Assembly: GCF_012272815.1 (NCBI RefSeq)
Contig: NZ_JAAWWL010000001.1
Span: forward strand, 1,489,146 to 1,553,145
Reading direction: 5' to 3'
Source of the DNA: Croceivirga thetidis
Lineage (GTDB): Bacteria; Bacteroidota; Bacteroidia; Flavobacteriales; Flavobacteriaceae
DNA length: 64,000 bases
Positions 24,898 to 31,995 of the stretch are shown here, piece after piece; position 1 is the stretch's first letter, and every line of letters begins with the position of its first letter. The translations under genes were made by a program, and so were the position numbers. The notes beneath the pieces were generated by a model. It was not told where the DNA came from and made no database searches. It worked only from the letters and a program-made list of their open reading frames with translations.

Positions 24898-26080
24898 TGT
24901 TTTGATTTACGTGATTCGCAATTTTACCAGGATTGGAAAGAATCTTTATAAAACCCTTTGCATCATCTGCGGTCCAGCCTTTGTTCATTTCACCATAGCT
25001 TCCAAAAGAGGCGTTCATAAGATCATTTTCGGATGAAATTCCATCCAGTCGAAACTGAAAAGGATATAGACTTACAAAAACATCACCCGAAACATTTTTC
25101 TGGGTGTCCGTTAAAAAAGCCTCAATGTTCCTCATGACTTCATCTAGATAGTTTCCTTCGTGTAATAGCATACCATAAAAATTGCCTAATTGTTCTTTTT
25201 GATACTGTTGCCATTTGCTTAAGGTATGCTTCTCAAGTAAATGATGTGCCTTGATTATAATGAGCGGGGCGGCAGCTTCAAATCCCACACGACCCTTAAT
25301 CCCGATTATCGTATCACCAACGTGGATGTCACGGCCGATTGCGTATTTTGAAGCTAAAGCCTCTAACTTCTCAATATTGAAGACCGGGTCGTTTTTTTCA
25401 CCATCCAATGCAACAAGTTCTCCATTTTCAAAGGTCAGCTTTAGTTGTAAAGGTTCCTTTTGCTGTAATTGACTGGGGTAGGCCGAGTCAGGTAAGGGAA
25501 GGTTGGATGTCAAGGTTTCATCGCCCCCGACAGAGGTGCCCCATAACCCTCGATTGATGGAATATTTTGCTTTTTCCCAAGAATAATCGACTCCATTTTC
25601 CTGGAGATATTTAATTTCTTCCTCACGGGCCAATTTGTTATCTCGAATAGGTGTAATGATTTCGATTTCTGGGGCCAATGTTTGAAATATCATATCAAAT
25701 CGTACTTGATCGTTACCGGCCCCAGTACTGCCATGGGCGATATACTTTGCCCCAACTTTCTTGGCATGATTGACAATCTCAACAGCTTGTACAATCCGCT
25801 CTGCACTTACCGAAAGTGGATAGGTGTTGTTACGCAATACATTGCCATAGATAAGATATTTGACGACTTTTTGATAAAAATTTTGTACCGCATCAATAGA
25901 GGTATAGGAGCTGGCTCCAAGAGCTATTGCCTTTTCTTCAATCTGCTTTATTTCTTGTTGGGAAAATCCACCAGTATTTACGCTGACCGCATGTACTTCA
26001 TATCCATGTTCTTTGGATAGGTTCATGGCACAATATGAGGTGTCTAATCCACCGCTATAGGCTAAGACTAATTTTTTCAT
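24890..26080 (-). CDS. argG: Argininosuccinate synthase
   Basis: 396 residues. It condenses citrulline and aspartate with ATP. The ATP pyrophosphatase loop is LAYSGGLDTSYCA at the N-terminus. Also seen are AHGSTGAGNDQVRFD and SINRGLWGTSVGGDETL, both family signatures. Its start overlaps the GNAT gene stop by four bases, and its end overlaps argC. Standard length; no anomaly. Confidence 0.96.
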   Translation of the reverse strand: MKKLVLAYSGGLDTSYCAMNLSKEHGYEVHAVSVNTGGFSQQEIKQIEEKAIALGASSYTSIDAVQNFYQKVVKYLIYGNVLRNNTYPLSVSAERIVQAVEIVNHAKKVGAKYIAHGSTGAGNDQVRFDMIFQTLAPEIEIITPIRDNKLAREEEIKYLQENGVDYSWEKAKYSINRGLWGTSVGGDETLTSNLPLPDSAYPSQLQQKEPLQLKLTFENGELVALDGEKNDPVFNIEKLEALASKYAIGRDIHVGDTIIGIKGRVGFEAAAPLIIIKAHHLLEKHTLSKWQQYQKEQLGNFYGMLLHEGNYLDEVMRNIEAFLTDTQKNVSGDVFVSLYPFQFRLDGISSENDLMNASFGSYGEMNKGWTADDAKGFIKILSNPGKIANHVNQNND

Positions 26081-26694
26081 TTTACTTTTTTCTTGAGAAA
26101 GAGTGTTTCTTTAATACTTTTTAACCGCTTAAATGCTTTTCCGTTTAATTTGTTTTTTGCTTGGTTTTCTTTTGAATTGGGATCGTATAGCATTCCCGTG
26201 CACAGGCACATTTTGCGTTCGGTTCTGGTTAGAATATCAAAATTCTTGCAGGTTTGGCAGCCTTTCCAGAAATCTGGGTCGTCGGTCAATTCTGAAAAGG
26301 TCACAGGTTTATAGCCCAGTTCGTAATTCATTTTCATGACAGGTAATCCAGTAGTGATTCCAAAGATTTTAGCTTCAGGAAATTTCTCTTTTGACAATTC
26401 AAAAATTCGCTTCTTTATCTTTTTTGCTAGGCCTTTACCTCGAAAATCAGGATGTACTATTAATCCAGAATTGGCCACAAATCCTTTGTTTCCCCAAACT
26501 TCGATATAACAGAAGCCAGCAAATGTTTCCCCCTCTAAAGCAATAATGGCATTACCATTCTGTAACCGTTTGATTATATATTCAGGGGTGCGCTGTGCAA
26601 TACCCGTTCCACGAACCTTTGCTGATTCGGTAATGGTATCGCTTATGATTTGAGCGTATTTAAAATGTGATTCGTTAGCAACTAAGAGTTCCAT
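26077..26694 (-). CDS. GNAT-family acyltransferase heading the arginine operon; candidate N-acylglutamate synthase
   Basis: 205 residues. The GNAT core is visible, with the acyl-CoA loop VHPDFRGKGLAKKIKKRIF. The C-terminal region is unusual, with a Cys cluster (GCQTCKNFDI followed by MCLCTGMLYD) and a very basic tail. No classical argA or argJ is in the operon, and this gene is first, so it is the natural candidate to acylate glutamate (acetyl or succinyl). I recall that GNAT proteins in Bacteroidota arginine operons have been tied to this step, but have not verified it for this family. The ATG is at 26694. The Cys cluster may bind zinc. Confidence 0.75.
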   Translation of the reverse strand: MELLVANESHFKYAQIISDTITESAKVRGTGIAQRTPEYIIKRLQNGNAIIALEGETFAGFCYIEVWGNKGFVANSGLIVHPDFRGKGLAKKIKKRIFELSKEKFPEAKIFGITTGLPVMKMNYELGYKPVTFSELTDDPDFWKGCQTCKNFDILTRTERKMCLCTGMLYDPNSKENQAKNKLNGKAFKRLKSIKETLFLKKKVK

Positions 26695-26876
26695 TGCTGA
26701 CTTTTAGATTAAAACAAAAATTGAAAACTTGGTTTGAAACGGGAATGGACTCACCTAATCCCAAAGATTGATGTGCACCCTTACGGGCGACGACGTGGAG
26801 CGAACGGACGTGCTGGAGCAAGAGTGCTCGTAGAAGTGAATATGTAATCTTGTTCGTTCATGTTGGGGTAAATGTA
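26695..26876 (-). promoter_or_regulatory. Arginine operon leader region (candidate attenuator)
   Basis: The transcribed leader should hold the 26-codon Arg-rich ORF (minus 26861-26781), a small hairpin over its stop codon (CGCCC, GTAA, GGGTG, with one G-U pair), and further down an imperfect stem formed by 26741-26762 (GGGA/TCCC plus GG/CC), followed by a U-rich run templated by the A-rich plus strand around 26711-26732. This layout fits ribosome-dependent attenuation by arginine. The hairpins are weak when read by eye; only the leader ORF is strong. Confidence 0.55.
26781..26861 (-). CDS. Arginine-rich leader peptide of the arg operon
   Basis: An ATG at 26861 opens a 26-codon frame ending at TAA (26783-26781). 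The peptide starts MNEQDYIFTSTSTLA and ends PARPFAPRRRP, so four of its last nine codons are Arg, three of them consecutive (CGT CGT CGC). It stands alone between a promoter-like sequence and the first gene of a ten-gene arginine operon. The short GC-rich patch it makes is out of character with the surrounding spacer and is explained by the Arg, Pro and Ala codons. Leader peptides rich in the pathway's product are the classic sensor of attenuation. I know of no annotation for this ORF. Confidence 0.75.
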   Translation of the reverse strand: MNEQDYIFTSTSTLAPARPFAPRRRP

Positions 26877-26908
26877 CAAATTATCTTAAACCTCAAACAT
26901 TTTGTCAA
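26877..26908 (-). promoter_or_regulatory. Candidate promoter of the arg operon
   Basis: On the minus strand TTG (26908-26906) is followed after 22 bases by TAATTTG (26883-26877), one base shorter than the TAnnTTTG consensus. It ends 15 bases before the leader ATG and overlaps the stop codon of the preceding gene. Confidence 0.45.
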
Positions 26909-28272
26909 TTGTTTTTACGAATTACGGCAAGAATGTTATGATTTTTCATGATTTCATATCCTAAGAACCCTAATACCAAAATATATTCAATCGCTAAGAG
27001 CCATAGGTTTTCCTTGAAATCAGGTTGGGAATAGGCATAATAACTTAAAACGACCAGACCCGACCATAATAAGGTGAATCGGTAGTTGGTAAAAAGACTA
27101 AGGCCAACAAGAAAAACAATATACCAAGGATGAACAGTTGATGATAAAAAATAATAGGAACTCAGTAATACAAGCATTGATAGCAGAATTGATTGCGTTG
27201 ATTTTTTATCCCTAAATACCATCAATAAGAATGCAATTAAGATGGTTAGTAAAGGCACAATATCACCGTAATCTTTAACTACTTCCCAGGGTTTTTGCTC
27301 GTAATGTTCGACAGCTACAGTCTTTACCAGATTGTAAAAACCTGCATTAAATTCAAAATTTGAAAACCACAGCCTCACGGTTTGGACATAATGTGTTGCA
27401 AACTCCGATGAATAAAATGGTATCAAAAATAAGATGGAACATACGGTTATTGCCACATAAAAAAAAGTACTCTTCTTAAAGCCCAAAAGGGGAAGAAACA
27501 ATGGTAGGAAGAGAATAGGTACCAGTTTCAACATAATTGAGGCCGCATAGATTGGGGCTGCAAGAAGATATTTTCCTTTTGAAATCAAATGCACGGCCCA
27601 AATGAACAGAAAGAACATTACACCTTCAAAGTGAAGGTTTCCAGTTAGCTCGATTATGATTAAGGGGTTTAAGAAATACCAAAAAATCAGATGTGGACTT
27701 TGGTTTAGGTTTTGCAGTAACCTTCTCCCAAAATAAACCGTTCCAATGTCTGAGAGAATTATAATTACCCGCATCCAGATGACTGAACCCAAAATACTGC
27801 CCATGCCTAAAAAGCTACTAATGCTAAAAATGAGCTGGTTTATGGGCGGATAGTTGCTGTAATGTTTTGCACTTAAACTTCCCATTCCGTCATATAATTC
27901 TTGGGAATTGGCAATGATTATAGTTGATTTTTCAATGATTTGGTTTGGGGTGTAGAGGTATGGATTGATTCCTTGGTTTATCAATTCACCATCCCAAATA
28001 AAGCGATAGAAGTCTTGTGAAAGGTTAGGTATGGCAATTAGAAAAACCAATCGGAATAGAATCCCGGTTACCAAAAGAAACTTGAAGTTCCATTTTTCAA
28101 ATTGAATGATTTTGTAAAGCAGAATAAAGAGACCAGCATACAAGGCAAGTAACTTCAGAAAATCTTCTCGTTCCAAATCATAGGCAAAAACGGTATAAAG
28201 AAGTAGGTTTGCCAGTACAATTAAAGATGGGTATTTATGTAACTTAATATATCGTTGGGCAATTTTCTCCAA
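26905..28272 (-). CDS. Multi-pass GT-C-type glycosyltransferase (mannosyltransferase-like)
   Basis: 455 residues with at least ten hydrophobic helices. The early loop SQDFYRFIWDGELINQGINP resembles the Asp-containing loop of polyprenol-phosphate-sugar-dependent GT-C transferases (YRYxWDGxxxxxGxNPY), and the later stretch STVHPWYIVFLVGL is also typical of this group. The frame starts with TTG at 28272; no ATG occurs before the conserved loop, so a non-ATG start is needed. It follows the DUF6090 gene by 10 bases. A dolichyl-phosphate-mannose-synthase-like gene lies in the same run and could make its lipid-linked sugar donor. Confidence 0.75.
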   Translation of the reverse strand: MEKIAQRYIKLHKYPSLIVLANLLLYTVFAYDLEREDFLKLLALYAGLFILLYKIIQFEKWNFKFLLVTGILFRLVFLIAIPNLSQDFYRFIWDGELINQGINPYLYTPNQIIEKSTIIIANSQELYDGMGSLSAKHYSNYPPINQLIFSISSFLGMGSILGSVIWMRVIIILSDIGTVYFGRRLLQNLNQSPHLIFWYFLNPLIIIELTGNLHFEGVMFFLFIWAVHLISKGKYLLAAPIYAASIMLKLVPILFLPLFLPLLGFKKSTFFYVAITVCSILFLIPFYSSEFATHYVQTVRLWFSNFEFNAGFYNLVKTVAVEHYEQKPWEVVKDYGDIVPLLTILIAFLLMVFRDKKSTQSILLSMLVLLSSYYFLSSTVHPWYIVFLVGLSLFTNYRFTLLWSGLVVLSYYAYSQPDFKENLWLLAIEYILVLGFLGYEIMKNHNILAVIRKNN

Positions 28273-28282
28273 GGTTTTTGAT

Positions 28283-29059
28283 TTACTGATCCGAAGAGAG
28301 TTCTTGGTTGATTAGTTTTATTAGCTGTTCTAAATCTTTTTGAAAGCTGGGATAGTTTTTACGGGATAGTTGATCCCCACTCGCAAGATAATGTAATATG
28401 GTATTTTCGAATTCTTTAGAGGTTAGGAAGTGTTTGTTACTTTCTGTACTTGATACTTCTGAAATCTTTAAATATTCCGAAAGCCCTAATTGATCAAATA
28501 TTACCCTAAAACTTCCTTTTTCCTTAACCAACCTATGTGTTTCCTCTAATGCTTTATATAATCCTGCTTCTTGGGACTCTAATATCGCGAGTTTAGCATC
28601 CCATGATGCCAAAACACTTCTAATAGTATCATTTTTTATGTCTTTTAATCCCCCGGAAGCCAACAACTCAGTTAGTGCTCCATTTTCATTTTCGAACTTT
28701 ATTTGTCTAGTTAGGGGCATAAATAGGATATCAGAAAGATAACTCTCCCTTAGGGTGTCTATTTTCTTTTGGTTATTGAATACGCTTAGAATTAATCGAT
28801 TACTTTCTAATATTTCACCCAATGCCTCTTTTTCGGTCTGCAAAGAATAAAGGTTATTGGTCATCTCTCCCATTATTAACCTTAAGTGATTTTCCTGCTT
28901 TTTATCTATAGTCTGCTGCTCATTTATATTGTCTAGATATAGGGCAATTAAGATTCCAATGACAACAAGGGCAATTTCTCCAATAGCATAGAATAAATAG
29001 GCTTTGAATTTATTCTCCTCAAGAAGATTTTTTCTGATTCTTCTGAAAAATTTTAGCAT
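28283..29059 (-). CDS. DUF6090-family membrane-anchored protein
   Basis: 258 residues. The N-terminus reads MLKFFRRIRKNLLEENKFKA then a single strong membrane helix YAIGEIALVVIGILIALYL, which is the hallmark of a family widespread in Flavobacteriia. The remaining 200 residues are helical and charged and should lie outside the cytoplasm. No catalytic motif is visible and function is unknown. The gene sits between the two sets of glycosyltransferases on the same strand, but is separated from the upstream one by 124 bases including a likely terminator. Confidence 0.8.
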   Translation of the reverse strand: MLKFFRRIRKNLLEENKFKAYLFYAIGEIALVVIGILIALYLDNINEQQTIDKKQENHLRLIMGEMTNNLYSLQTEKEALGEILESNRLILSVFNNQKKIDTLRESYLSDILFMPLTRQIKFENENGALTELLASGGLKDIKNDTIRSVLASWDAKLAILESQEAGLYKALEETHRLVKEKGSFRVIFDQLGLSEYLKISEVSSTESNKHFLTSKEFENTILHYLASGDQLSRKNYPSFQKDLEQLIKLINQELSSDQ

Positions 29060-29154
29060 CCTTCCAAAAGTTGATTGTTGTTTGGAACTAAGATAGGAAA
29101 CAATAAATCGCTTCCTAGCGAGGTATCGCGAAGACTAGCTTTAGGCACGATGAA

Positions 29155-29185
29155 AATAATCCTACGTAAGGAGATTGGGATTATT
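29155..29185 (-). terminator. Candidate terminator after the GT2 gene
   Basis: AATAATCC (29155-29162) and GGATTATT (29178-29185) form a perfect 8-bp inverted repeat around a 15-base loop, overlapping the GT2 stop codon. On the minus strand the second arm runs into further T residues (GGATTATTTTC). Confidence 0.4.
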
Positions 29186-30674
29186 AAGCTTTTGCAACCA
29201 AGCTTTTAAAGAATACGAAGCCGAAACCCAAAAACAACATTAGGTGAAATGGGAACAATCCGTAATCGTTCAATGGTACAGCGCTATACATTCCGAATAA
29301 GAAGTATAACATTAACCCAAATTCAAGAATCATATTAGGCGAAAGTTTCTTGGCCAGATATTTATTGCCTTTCCAACTGTCGGTAAGGTTGTTGATATTG
29401 AATTTTGGTGTACGAACGAATTCGCTTCTCTTGCCTAAATGACCTTCCAATACAGCAATAGAATTGTGTAGCGATAAGCCAAGTGCGACAGAAAAAAATG
29501 TAAAGAACAATTTTATGTAATCAACAAATTTGTCAAAACCACCTCCCTGCATACTCTTGTAGGTGTACCAATAGCAGAAAAACAAGATAATTGTACTTAC
29601 GATAAAGAAGCTGGTTATTTCAAACACCCAATCTAAGTGTCCGTAGGTGTTTTTGATGTACAACATGGGTATACTCAAAATAGAAACCAAGAAAACACAA
29701 AGGAACATTGAACTGTTCAATAAATGCATCACGCCGTGAAACTTGGTTTTGAAATCTATGTTTTTGGCATTAAGGACACTCCAAACAGATTTTCTGAAGT
29801 TTTCGGCCCCACCTTTGTTCCATCTAAATTGTTGCGAACGAGCAGCGCTCATTACAACGGGAAGTTCTGCAGGAGTTTCAACATCTTCTAAGTATTTAAA
29901 CTTCCAATTCTTTAATTGCGCCCTGTAGCTTAAATCTAAATCTTCGGTTAAGGTATCACCTTCCCAGTTGCCTGCGTCAAGTATGCAATCCTTTCTCCAG
30001 ATTCCAGCGGTACCATTAAAATTGATAAAATGCCCTTTAGAATTCCGTCCAACCTGTTCCAAAGTAAAGTGGGCATCCAAAGCAAACGCTTGAATTCTTG
30101 TTAAGGTTGAGTAATCTCGGTTGATATGCCCCCAACGTGTTTGAACGACACCTATTTCAGGGTCTTTAAAATAAGGGACAGTTTTTTTCAACCAATCGCT
30201 TTCTGGCATAAAGTCCGCATCAAAAATTGCAACAAAATCACCTTTTGCAATTTGAAGCCCTTCTTTAAGTGCACCAGCTTTAAAACCGGTTCTATCAATT
30301 CTTGTAATATGTTGGATATCCAATCCTGTTTCCTGAAGTTCGGCAACACGTTTTGCTGTGTCGTGAACAGTGTCATCAGTTGAATCGTCTAAAACCTGGA
30401 TTTCTAATTTACTTTTAGGATATTCAATTTTTGCAATGTTGTCCAAAAGACGTTCCATAACATACTCCTCGTTGTATACCGGAAGTTGAATGGTAACATA
30501 TGGTATTTCCCTTGGGTCAAGTAAGTTGAATTTTGGAGCTTCTGCGTTTTGTTTTTTATAGGTCAGGTAATTGACCAATAAATTGAGTTGCGCAAGGCTG
30601 TAGAAGAAAATAAGTAAGAGTGCAATACTGTAGATTGCGATGATGATGTAAGCTATGGTCAATCCTATTATCAT
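29184..30674 (-). CDS. Family 2 processive glycosyltransferase, cellulose-synthase-like membrane protein
   Basis: 496 residues with an N-terminal membrane helix, a cytoplasmic GT2 domain and several C-terminal helices (about residues 310-400 and 445-490). The full D, D, D, QxxRW set is seen: VLDDSTDDT, FDADFMPES, TLTEDLDLSYR and QQFRWNKGG. This is the layout of cellulose-synthase-like and glucosylceramide-synthase-like enzymes that polymerise or add sugars at the inner membrane. The product is unknown. Its start overlaps the next GT2 gene's stop by four bases. Confidence 0.88.
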   Translation of the reverse strand: MIIGLTIAYIIIAIYSIALLLIFFYSLAQLNLLVNYLTYKKQNAEAPKFNLLDPREIPYVTIQLPVYNEEYVMERLLDNIAKIEYPKSKLEIQVLDDSTDDTVHDTAKRVAELQETGLDIQHITRIDRTGFKAGALKEGLQIAKGDFVAIFDADFMPESDWLKKTVPYFKDPEIGVVQTRWGHINRDYSTLTRIQAFALDAHFTLEQVGRNSKGHFINFNGTAGIWRKDCILDAGNWEGDTLTEDLDLSYRAQLKNWKFKYLEDVETPAELPVVMSAARSQQFRWNKGGAENFRKSVWSVLNAKNIDFKTKFHGVMHLLNSSMFLCVFLVSILSIPMLYIKNTYGHLDWVFEITSFFIVSTIILFFCYWYTYKSMQGGGFDKFVDYIKLFFTFFSVALGLSLHNSIAVLEGHLGKRSEFVRTPKFNINNLTDSWKGNKYLAKKLSPNMILEFGLMLYFLFGMYSAVPLNDYGLFPFHLMLFLGFGFVFFKSLVAKA

Positions 30675-31363
30675 TTCATACTGTATTTAAAAATCCAACC
30701 CAAAATTTTCACGCCTGCAAATATAGTACCTTTTACGGTTCCTGAAACTTTTGAGACACCTATTCGACGTTTGTAACGAACGGGTACTTCTTTGTAAGCC
30801 AGATTTTTACGAATTGCCTTGAGTTGCATTTCGACTGTCCAACCATAGGTTTGGTCCTGCATCTCCAAATTTTTAAGGGATTCGTATTTTATGGCTCGAA
30901 ATGGACCTAAATCCGTAAAATTTGCCCCAAAAAACAAGCGCATCAAAAAAGTGGCCAATTGGTTCCCAAAAACTTGTTGGGGAGTCATTGAACCAGGCTC
31001 GCGCAATTCTTTTTTTCGGGCACCGATTACTAAATCCATGTTCTCGTTTATAATTGGAGCAACTATTTTATCCAATTCTTCAGGATAGTCAGAATAGTCT
31101 CCATCAAGAAATACGATGATTTCCGGTTTTTTGGATTGTTTTTCGATATAATTTAATCCGGCCAAACAGGCATTCCCATACCCAGCGATCGGCTGATCAA
31201 CAACCGTAGCACCGGCTTTGGCTGCATTTTCTGGTGTATTGTCCGAAGAATTGTTATTTACAACTATTGTCTCAGAAACTGAATCGGGAATTTCAGCAAT
31301 TACCTTACCTATCGAATCTTCTTCGTTATAGGCCGGGATAATAACTTTGATGTCTACTGCCAT
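30671..31363 (-). CDS. GT2 polyprenyl-phosphate sugar transferase (DPM1/DPG-synthase-like)
   Basis: 230 residues, single GT2 domain without membrane helices. It has IIPAYNEEDSIGKVIAEIP, VVNNNSSDNT and FLDGDYSDYPEELD, the nucleotide-sugar binding motifs of dolichyl-phosphate mannose or glucose synthases. It likely charges a polyprenyl phosphate with one sugar at the cytoplasmic face. It overlaps both neighbours (TAATG with the YwqK-like gene, four bases with the processive GT2), so it works with them. The nearby GT-C enzyme could be the user of its product. Confidence 0.87.
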   Translation of the reverse strand: MAVDIKVIIPAYNEEDSIGKVIAEIPDSVSETIVVNNNSSDNTPENAAKAGATVVDQPIAGYGNACLAGLNYIEKQSKKPEIIVFLDGDYSDYPEELDKIVAPIINENMDLVIGARKKELREPGSMTPQQVFGNQLATFLMRLFFGANFTDLGPFRAIKYESLKNLEMQDQTYGWTVEMQLKAIRKNLAYKEVPVRYKRRIGVSKVSGTVKGTIFAGVKILGWIFKYSMK

Positions 31364-31848
31364 TACTTAAGGTCGGACAATTTATTTTCCTTTTTAAAGC
31401 TGGCAAAGCTAAACCATTCCTTTATTTTTTTACCGTCTTTGAATTTTTCTGCCGATTTAAGCTCTTCGTCGATATATTTTAAACAATACCCATTTTTGAC
31501 ACCATCTTTCAGTTGGCATTTGTGGTTGATTTTTCCATTTTCATCATAGAATAACCACCAATTTACCTTCTCTCCATGATTCATGTGGCCTTCCATCTCA
31601 AGCTTTCCGTCCGTATCATAGAAATACCAGTAACCATCGCGTTGATTCATTTTATAATGGCCTTGCTCCATTAGTTTTCCGTTAGAATAGTAGAACTTCC
31701 AATAGGCCTCTTTATTCTTACCAATCTTCCAGCCTTGAGCGGCTATTTTTCCATTAGGATGATAACTTTTAAAATAGGACTTATTCGTAGTGCTAAAGAA
31801 CAAGCCCACCACAAGAAAACACGCGATAGAATTCAACTTAAGAATCAT
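31363..31848 (-). CDS. YwqK/MORN-like repeat protein
   Basis: 161 residues with a hydrophobic N-terminus (signal or anchor; LNSIACFLVVGLFFSTT). About five repeats of roughly 23 residues follow, of the pattern YxxNGKLxxxGxxKxxxxxGxW (for example YSNGKLMEQGHYKMNQRDGY), which match the YwqK/MORN-variant repeats. Such proteins are often labelled toxin-antitoxin components, but nothing here supports a toxin system. Probably a periplasmic binding or scaffold protein. Its stop shares a base with the start of the DPM1-like gene. Confidence 0.8.
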   Translation of the reverse strand: MILKLNSIACFLVVGLFFSTTNKSYFKSYHPNGKIAAQGWKIGKNKEAYWKFYYSNGKLMEQGHYKMNQRDGYWYFYDTDGKLEMEGHMNHGEKVNWWLFYDENGKINHKCQLKDGVKNGYCLKYIDEELKSAEKFKDGKKIKEWFSFASFKKENKLSDLK

Positions 31849-31995
31849 TTTCTAGAACGTTTAATAGTGAGTCGTAAATGAATCCTTATGTTTTCACTAA
31901 AAGGGTTATTTTTTAAAATTTATCCTGAATTTTAACAATCAGTACGACCGCAATCAAGTGATTGCAAGTGGTAGAATGAACTCAATAAACTTGGT

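Noticed and set aside
26770-26840. GC-rich patch in an AT-rich spacer, first suspected to be a repeat or a small mobile element.
   Set aside because: Reading the minus strand shows an Arg/Pro/Ala-rich leader ORF, which accounts for the base composition. No terminal inverted repeats or target-site duplication are visible.
31363-31848. Reading the YwqK-like protein as part of a toxin-antitoxin system.
   Set aside because: No toxin gene is next to it and the neighbours are glycosyltransferases; the repeat match alone does not justify the label.
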